Positions 58,461 through 64,000 of a stretch of DNA of 64,000 nucleotides are shown one piece after another (positions within the stretch are counted from its first letter, which is position 1; each line of letters starts with the position of its first letter). Both the position numbers and the translations under genes were made by a program. The DNA is from Bimuria novae-zelandiae CBS 107.79 (taxonomy: Eukaryota; Ascomycota; Dothideomycetes; Pleosporales; Didymosphaeriaceae). The notes under the pieces are model-generated. The model ran no database searches. It saw nothing but the letters and a program-made list of their open reading frames with translations, and had not been told where the DNA came from. The stretch lies in NCBI GenBank assembly GCA_010015655.1, contig ML976657.1, forward strand, positions 1,694,910-1,758,909, given 5' to 3'.

Positions 58461-59460
58461 CTACTTAATATAGCTATATTTAAGTTTCTATTAATAGCTT
58501 ACTTAAATAAGACATTAGCTTTTATAGAGAGGAGCTAAAGCTATATTTTAATAAGTAAAGGTGACTTTTTTCTACTCTTCTACTAAGCCTAGCAGACCTC
58601 CTTTAAGAAAATAATAATTCTAAAGGCCTTTAATGCTATAAGTCTCTTACCCTTTATTCCTAAAATTATATTATAGAGGGTTAATACTAGTTTAAGCTCT
58701 AGTAATAGCGAGTTTTTAGCCTTAAGTATTTTAAATTAGAGGAAGAATAAAGACCTGCTACGCTAAGTAGTAAAGAATTAAAATAATAAATAAGCTTAAA
58801 AGCTAAGTAAGGATTTTTACCAAATATTAACTTAAAAAACTCTCTATAAATATAAGGTTAAGGGTCCACATAAGGCTCTAATTAATAAATAGATACGTAA
58901 AAAGCAAGGCAAGCCTCTCTTACTTAAGGAACCTAAGGAGTATTATAGTAAAGCTATATCCTAGTCTCTAAGGAGGGTAATAGAGGCACGTAATCGCTAG
59001 CATCTCTAAGAGCGTAAGGAGGAGTAGGTATAATACTAAAAAGCTAAGACAAACAGGCTTCATGAGGAGGCAAGTTAAGAAAAGGCAAGGGAGAAGGAGA
59101 TAAGGCGTTAGGTAAGGACAAGAAGCGTAGCCTTATACTCGTACTAAAGCTACTTTAAAAAAAGAGTTATTATAAGGCCTATAAGTAGTAAAGAGCCTTA
59201 AGGTACTATTACAGACGCACTAGCTCTTAGGTTATAATGTAGCTATAATATTATTCCTTTTATATAATATTAATCGCTATATATATAAATTAAAACTTCC
59301 AGATATTACTATTAAAAATATCGCGACAATAGCTTTTGTGTAATGCTCTACAGCTTTCAGTTATAAAGCTATTTTAGTGTTTAGGCGGGTCGCTTTGCCG
59401 GGAAGCTGCTTCGAGGTGAACCTCGATAATGTACGGTTTTTTACTAGCACGGATACGGTA

Positions 59461-60039
59461 ATAACGCAACCCGGGGCCTAATTCGTTCAATCGAACCGCC
59501 AAACCATCTTAACCAGGTCAGTCCAACATATTATAGCTTTTCTTTTATCGTCTTTAATAACCTGCACAGATTATATAATACACGGTAATAAAAAAAATGT
59601 TATAATAATAATAGTAATAAAAAGGGGTACTAAAAAAATTGAAAAAAAATCTTAGGCAGAGGGCGTAAATATTAGGCCGTAGTAACTATTAATATAATTT
59701 ATTTTTAAATTATAAAATAAAAACTATATGTAGCTTAAAATTGCTACAAGCATTATTTATTTTACTTTTCATAGTATTTTCACTATAATATTTAACTTAA
59801 AATAGATAATGCTAAGTATGCTAAACCTACTATAAAAAAGTTTAAATTATCTATTATAAATAAAGATTAAAGTATAATACTATAGTTCTATAAAACTGAA
59901 ACTATTATAATTATTTTTACTATTGGATACTATTATATAGTAAAAAGCAATATTATTAGCGTAAATAAAAAATTAATAATATTTATAAGCTTAAGCTTCT
60001 AAAACAATACTTTAAAATTTTAATAAATTATGTTAGTAT
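59461..60039. other. AT-rich RIP-mutated spacer
   Basis: No readable coding remnant. A short GC-rich stretch at 59461-59525 is left over. The rest is A/T with poly-A/T runs. Confidence 0.5.
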
Positions 60040-60221
60040 TGTAACGTACTATTTACCACTACGCCAACCTAGCGAAAGGCATAGGATAATACTCTATAAG
60101 ATAGAGTAGATCCTAGATAAATAGTATATATACTAATATAGGCCAGTAATGACTAAGGGGCTAGACCCTCAGCTAACCCCACTTAGGCCTGTATATAACT
60201 AGGCCTAAATAGTACCTGACA
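60040..60221. mobile_element. Solo LTR, 182 bp
   Basis: TGTAACGTACTATT...AGTACCTGACA with the duplication AGTAT at 60035-60039 and 60222-60226. No second copy in the window. Confidence 0.88.
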
Positions 60222-60268
60222 AGTATACTATCTTATCTTTTTATTAAACTTTTTTAATATAATAAATA

Positions 60269-60712
60269 TGTTAGGATCCCAGATTCGGCGGAATACTAGT
60301 AGTACTTTGTAATAAAAGATAGCGCTAAAGCCCTACTAAGAATTATATAATATTCCACGGTGTTCCAAGTGCCAAGACCATGGAATACTAGGACTATGTA
60401 ACTATACCATAGGATCCTACATATATCACGCTTAGGATATTATAGAACCATAGGATATTATAGGATTAATTATATGTATATATAGAAACTGGAAGCTAGG
60501 CTTCTGTCTTTATATTTAACCTATTTATTAATCTATTATTTGGATTTAACTTAGGCTCTTATTAATTTAATTATAACTTACCTTACTTTTAATACTAACG
60601 CCTTATTAATACGTATAAGCTATTAGTACTTCTTTCCTATCTTACTAGTACTCCTATCCGAGAATCAATCCTACTCTCTAAGGCCAGCTATCTACCTTGT
60701 TGGATATTGACA
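60269..60712. mobile_element. Solo LTR, 444 bp
   Basis: TGTTAGGATCCCAGATTCGG...GGATATTGACA with the duplication AAATA at 60264-60268 and 60713-60717. Partly AT-rich, with repeats of the GGATATTATAG kind inside. Confidence 0.85.
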
Positions 60713-60930
60713 AAATACTATTAAAAGCGTAAAAAAGCCTTTTAAAAAAATTATTTACTATTCTTCTTTAAGCTAATGTAGGGAAAAAATAAATGTATCT
60801 TATATTTTAATAAAAAGTAGGAAGCAGTAAAGAAAAGAGTTATTAAATATAATAATAAATTAATTAAAAGCTTTATAAATTTATATTTAATAGTAATTAA
60901 TTAATTAGTTATAAAATATTTAACTCTATA

Positions 60931-61349
60931 ACGTACTTTATAAGCGAGCTAATTACAGAGGCGAGCTAATCACTTCGTTTTACTAATAAAGTTCTCGTTA
61001 TTTACACCCTGGTTAACTTCCTTAATACTTACTAATAAAATCTAAAAATGTAATCCACTAATACTATAAGTATAAAGATAAAGCTATCAAATTTTCTTAG
61101 TTCTAGTATATATAGTTATCGAGATATAGAATTTGGGGGCTAAATAACCCCTGTAATTTAGTAATTCTTAAATAACTTCTAATCCTTTTAGGCTAGAGCT
61201 TAGTAATCATTAATATAGAATACTTATATCGATGTAGCCTAGTATATAAAGTCTTAAATTTTTTTAATAAGTATTAAGAGAGTTAACAGGGATGTAAAAC
61301 GAGGATTTTACTAGTAAAATGGAGTGATCAGCTCGCTTGTGAAGCACGT
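60931..61349. mobile_element. MITE-like element with long terminal inverted repeats
   Basis: About 419 bp. The left arm (60931-61020) and the reverse complement of the right arm (61290-61349) share ACGTACTTTATAAGCGAGCT/ACGTGCTTCACAAGCGAGCT. They also share the stretch from the second GCGAGCTAATCAC to GTTAACT. The left arm has the GCGAGCTAAT block duplicated. No coding capacity. The exact tips and target duplication are not certain. Confidence 0.7.
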
Positions 61350-62362
61350 TTTATGTCTTTACGTAACGTTAAATAATTTACCTAACGGCTCTGCATCAAA
61401 GAGCGAACATGTTATACCTTGCTCGCACATAATATTATTATCGTACTAAGCTTACGTTTAGCCACGATGCCGTACCTTCAGCTGCACCGAGGTAGCTGGA
61501 CCTAAGGCGTTCCCCACGCAACATCTACCGATGGTACCTTCTTCCTGATCTCACTATTCAGAAACCCCAACCTCCTACAGTATGGTTCGTAAAGTACCTA
61601 ATAATGACGCAACTCAAGCGAGATGGACTACGCCAGTCTTTCTCCCACCGAACTTAACGTAAGCTATCCAAGGTAGCATAGAGGCTTTGCGCTCCGCCAC
61701 TCCACAGGGGTGAGCGTACAAGCATGATCGCTGACTGCCACGCAGCAGTCCGTATACCCACGCGGCAATGCGCAGCCATACCTGGCTGCGAATCATAGCC
61801 TTGTGCGGCATTCGCATTTCGAAACGCCCTGCAGTGCAGTTCACAGCCCCACTACCTTCGAGATCGCAACTCGATCTCCCCTCACCCTGCATAACAGCTG
61901 AGCCTCAATTCTCCGACGGCTAATCAAAGACGGAGGGGCCTTTCTCACGGCTCTGCACACAGCTCAGCCCCAAACGCTGATGGAGCGCACCCCTGCCTTC
62001 GCCGTTTAGATCGCCGGTTCTGTGTGTGTCGTCTACGTGACAAGGAGCTGCAAACTCGATGCAGGAAAAGTATACGTCGGCTTGTTCAAGGGTTTAGAGG
62101 AGGCTCCGCTGACGTACATGAGGGATTGAAGCCCCTGAACTGCAAGGTGCCCCGGTCCCTACCCCTTACCAAGACTACAAGGCGTAACGTGTAGCCTAGC
62201 AGGCTGGCAGGCAATCAATCGACAAGCTATATTGCTATCTGCAGAAATGAGTGAGGAGTCTATCGAGAAAGAAAGTAGTAGTCGAGAGCTTTATCTTGAA
62301 GTCAGTGGTCCGTGCTCCTACCGTAGCTTGGCAGTTGGCGCGCCGCGTCACCGAACGCGCCA
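61350..62362. other. 1-kb island of normal composition without recognisable gene
   Basis: From about 61450 to 62340 the sequence has normal GC content and no RIP signature. A 92-codon minus-strand ORF (61614-61892) shows no recognisable domain. It may be a stretch of single-copy host DNA between transposons, or an unrecognised GC-normal repeat. Confidence 0.45.
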
Positions 62363-64000
62363 CCCCAACATGATCGCTCAGCCAGCAACATGAGGCTACT
62401 AAGCTACCCACAATTAATATTATTACGAGATTTTCTAGAGTTAAGGTCTCTAAGGCCTATAGATAATTATTAGCTACTTAGATTATTAATATCTTCTTAG
62501 TATTTTAATTATTTAGCTACTACGCGACTTTAAGGTAGATATAATAAATAAGACCTTATTAATATCTATAGCCTTACGCTAAGGCTGTTTTTTCTTAATA
62601 GTTTTATTAAGAAACTATAAGATATTCTTACTACCTAATTTAGATATTTTAATATATTTTTAAAATTAACTTTATATCTTGCAGGCCTATTACTTAAAGT
62701 ATTACTTAGTAGCTTTATTAGCTTTCTGCTTTACGCGTGTATCTTTAGTAGCTACTTAAGTAATACGCCTTTCCTAAAGTAGCCTTATTTTAAGCTACTA
62801 GCTAGCCTAACGGGCTTTTACTTACTTACTTTTTTAAAGCTATAGTTACTACACTTTAGTATCTTTTTCGTGTTAATAATTACGTGCCCGCTATACGCTG
62901 TAGAGTAACTAAAAAATAGTCCTACTATAATACTTATTTAGCTAATTAAGAGGTAGAGGCTTGTCTTACTTTAAGAGTTTTTTTTAATATTACTAAAGCC
63001 TTTTATAGACCTTTATTTTTATGCTCTAAGAGTTACTTTTATATAAAAATTAAGTATATAGTTTAACTTAGCTTCTTAGCCTTATTACTACTCCTTATAT
63101 TAATAATAGCTATTAGTAGCTAGTTAATCTTTCTCTAATCTAAAGCACTAAGTATTAAGGTTAAGCTTTTTTATAATTATTAATTAAAAGGTATAGTCTA
63201 ATTAAATTACTTAAGAATAGTTATTAGATCTAGCGAGGAGATACCTATAGCTTTAAAGACTTAAAGAATTAATAGCTACCTTATAGTACTAACCTAGGCC
63301 TTCTAAAATAGGCTAAAGAAGTCTCTTATAGCAATAAAGGCTAGCCCCTAGCTATTTTATAGGAAGTGTATCGGCGCAGGTCACTCAAAGGATCGATGTT
63401 GGCGTATCTCCTAGCAGAGGCATGTGGGAGTGCGTGTATAAGAATGTAGCCTCGAATGAATTAAGTGCCTATAGGCCTGGTACGAAAGGATACGGAAAAG
63501 GTACTAAACTATAAAGGCCCCAAGCTCCTCTAAATACACCTCTTCCCAGATGGCTAGCTAGCACATATCTGCCATAGGTTGACCGTCGGTCTGATGGATC
63601 CGAAATAGGTCCGAATCGGATCCGTAGTTCCCCATCGGTCTGATAGATCCGAAATTGGTCCGATACGGATGAGTGTCGGTTTTCGGATGATCTCGAATCC
63701 TGTCTTGACTGGCCAAGGGTTCTCGTGTCGACGAGCGATTGTTCCTGTTACAGGAAGGCTAATAGCTTATTTAAATACGCTATTAATAGAGGCTTAAACA
63801 CGTAGATATTAAGAGGCTATAACGTATAGGTTAAATAAGGTAAATAGATAGCTAATAGGATCCTATTATAATCGCAATAGTTAATAAAATCTATAATAAT
63901 ATAAAATTTATAGCTATTAAGAATTAATAGTTAATATAATTATTTAGCTTTTAATTTTATAAGGCGATTAAACACCTATTAAAGCTATATAAGGCCTATC
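62363..64000 (-). mobile_element. pogo/Fot1-type DNA transposon G, RIP-mutated, continues beyond window
   Basis: Its end at 62363 (CCCCAACATGATCGCTCAGC and GCCAGCAACATGAGGCT) matches the end of element F at about 27645 in reverse. The minus strand has the C-terminal transposase part first and, at 63980-63770, DPISYLFTLFNLYVIAS*YL, the degraded FPPHSTHTLQPLDV block. A solo LTR interrupts it at 63367. Confidence 0.65.
63367..63752 (+). mobile_element. Solo LTR, 386-bp family, copy 3
   Basis: TGTATCGGCGCAGG...CCTGTTACA with the duplication GGAAG at 63362-63366 and 63753-63757. Nearly identical to copy 2. GC-normal inside RIP-mutated DNA. Confidence 0.95.

Larger units (their letters stand above)
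55700..59240 (+). pseudogene. transposase remnant of element H
   Basis: Degraded pogo-type transposase. The DDE region runs to 56146, the frame resumes after the LTR element at 58466, and the coiled-coil tail lies at about 58880-59140 (GKPLLLKEPKEYYSKAIS; RLHEEAS). It corresponds part by part to the intact transposase at 16986-18394, which confirms the reading. Confidence 0.72.
55133..59458 (+). mobile_element. pogo/Fot1-type DNA transposon H, RIP-mutated, with nested LTR elements
   Basis: TA flanks at 55131-55132 and 59459-59460. The inverted repeats, about 80 bp, share CCGTGTCCGTG/CCGTATCCGTG at the tip and GAGGTTCACC further in (about 55170 and in reverse about 59415). The transposase is on the plus strand. 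55730-56140 holds LKRIFNRALYKNRKKKNTI, ITLLAYIYTNRS and NKIFLTIYPFYLTYTL (DDE region). 58560-59240 is the C-terminal region (SFKKIIILKAFNAISLLPFI; a Lys/Glu-rich coiled coil). Element I (56147-58460) splits it in the DDE domain. Stops are abundant. Confidence 0.82.

Noticed and set aside
59461..59525. tRNA-like stretch (reverse strand TGGTTAAGATGG...GGCGGTTCGATT)
   Set aside because: No cloverleaf can be closed: the A-box-like and B-box-like parts are too close and the arms do not pair.
1..64000. CRISPR array, phage or bacterial-type operon
   Set aside because: The window is eukaryotic; the only regular short repeats are the 16-bp minisatellite and LTR-internal duplications, which lack repeat-spacer structure.

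Overview
This is a window from a filamentous ascomycete. Several things point to this: short GT-AG introns of about 40-120 bp, RAD3/XPD and LTN1/RKR1 orthologues with fungal sequence, Fot1/Pot2, Tc1, Ty1/copia and Ty3/gypsy elements, and very strong signs of RIP (repeat-induced point mutation). In the repeats, reading frames can be followed for kilobases with stops almost only where CAA, CAG or TGG would be expected. The strict alternation of AT-rich RIP-mutated blocks with a GC-equilibrated gene island fits a Dothideomycete, perhaps Pleosporales; that placement is inference.

Left block (1-35,719): nested transposons. A Ty3/gypsy element (A, plus strand, left end outside the window, right end 19,593) holds a second gypsy copy in reverse orientation (B, 2269-13371, target duplication GGCAC). 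B holds a Ty1/copia element (C, 2950-6746, GTTAC) and a solo LTR (8377-8761, CCGTG). Further right, A holds a Tc1-like element (13651-18942), itself split by a Pot2-like element (14078-15967) and by a nearly undamaged pogo/Fot1 element (16480-18547, with a 370-base assembly gap). A itself sits in an older RIP-mutated pogo element F (19594-27645). F also carries a 180-bp solo LTR, a full copia element E (20920-27210) and, inside E, a 468-bp terminal-repeat retrotransposon in miniature (TRIM, 25545-26012). After a decayed 2EXR-like gene (27.9-28.8 kb) comes a complete copia element J (28919-35719, CCTAC) with a nested Tc1 element.

Gene island (35.7-55.1 kb): a secreted subtilisin-like protease with a long Ser/Thr-rich region (minus strand, possibly damaged), a small single-pass membrane protein (plus), the TFIIH helicase RAD3/XPD (minus), and the ribosome-quality-control ubiquitin ligase RKR1/LTN1 (plus). 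RAD3 and RKR1 are divergent and share a 297-bp upstream region. The 3.1 kb after RKR1 has no gene I can name, but holds a 16-bp minisatellite lying in an open reading frame and a roughly 57-bp tandem repeat.

Right block (55.1-64 kb): RIP-mutated pogo elements (55133-59458 and 62363-end), a short non-coding LTR element, two more copies of the 386-bp solo LTR, two other solo LTRs, a 419-bp MITE-like inverted-repeat element and about 1 kb of normal-composition sequence without genes. No rRNA, tRNA or CRISPR was found.
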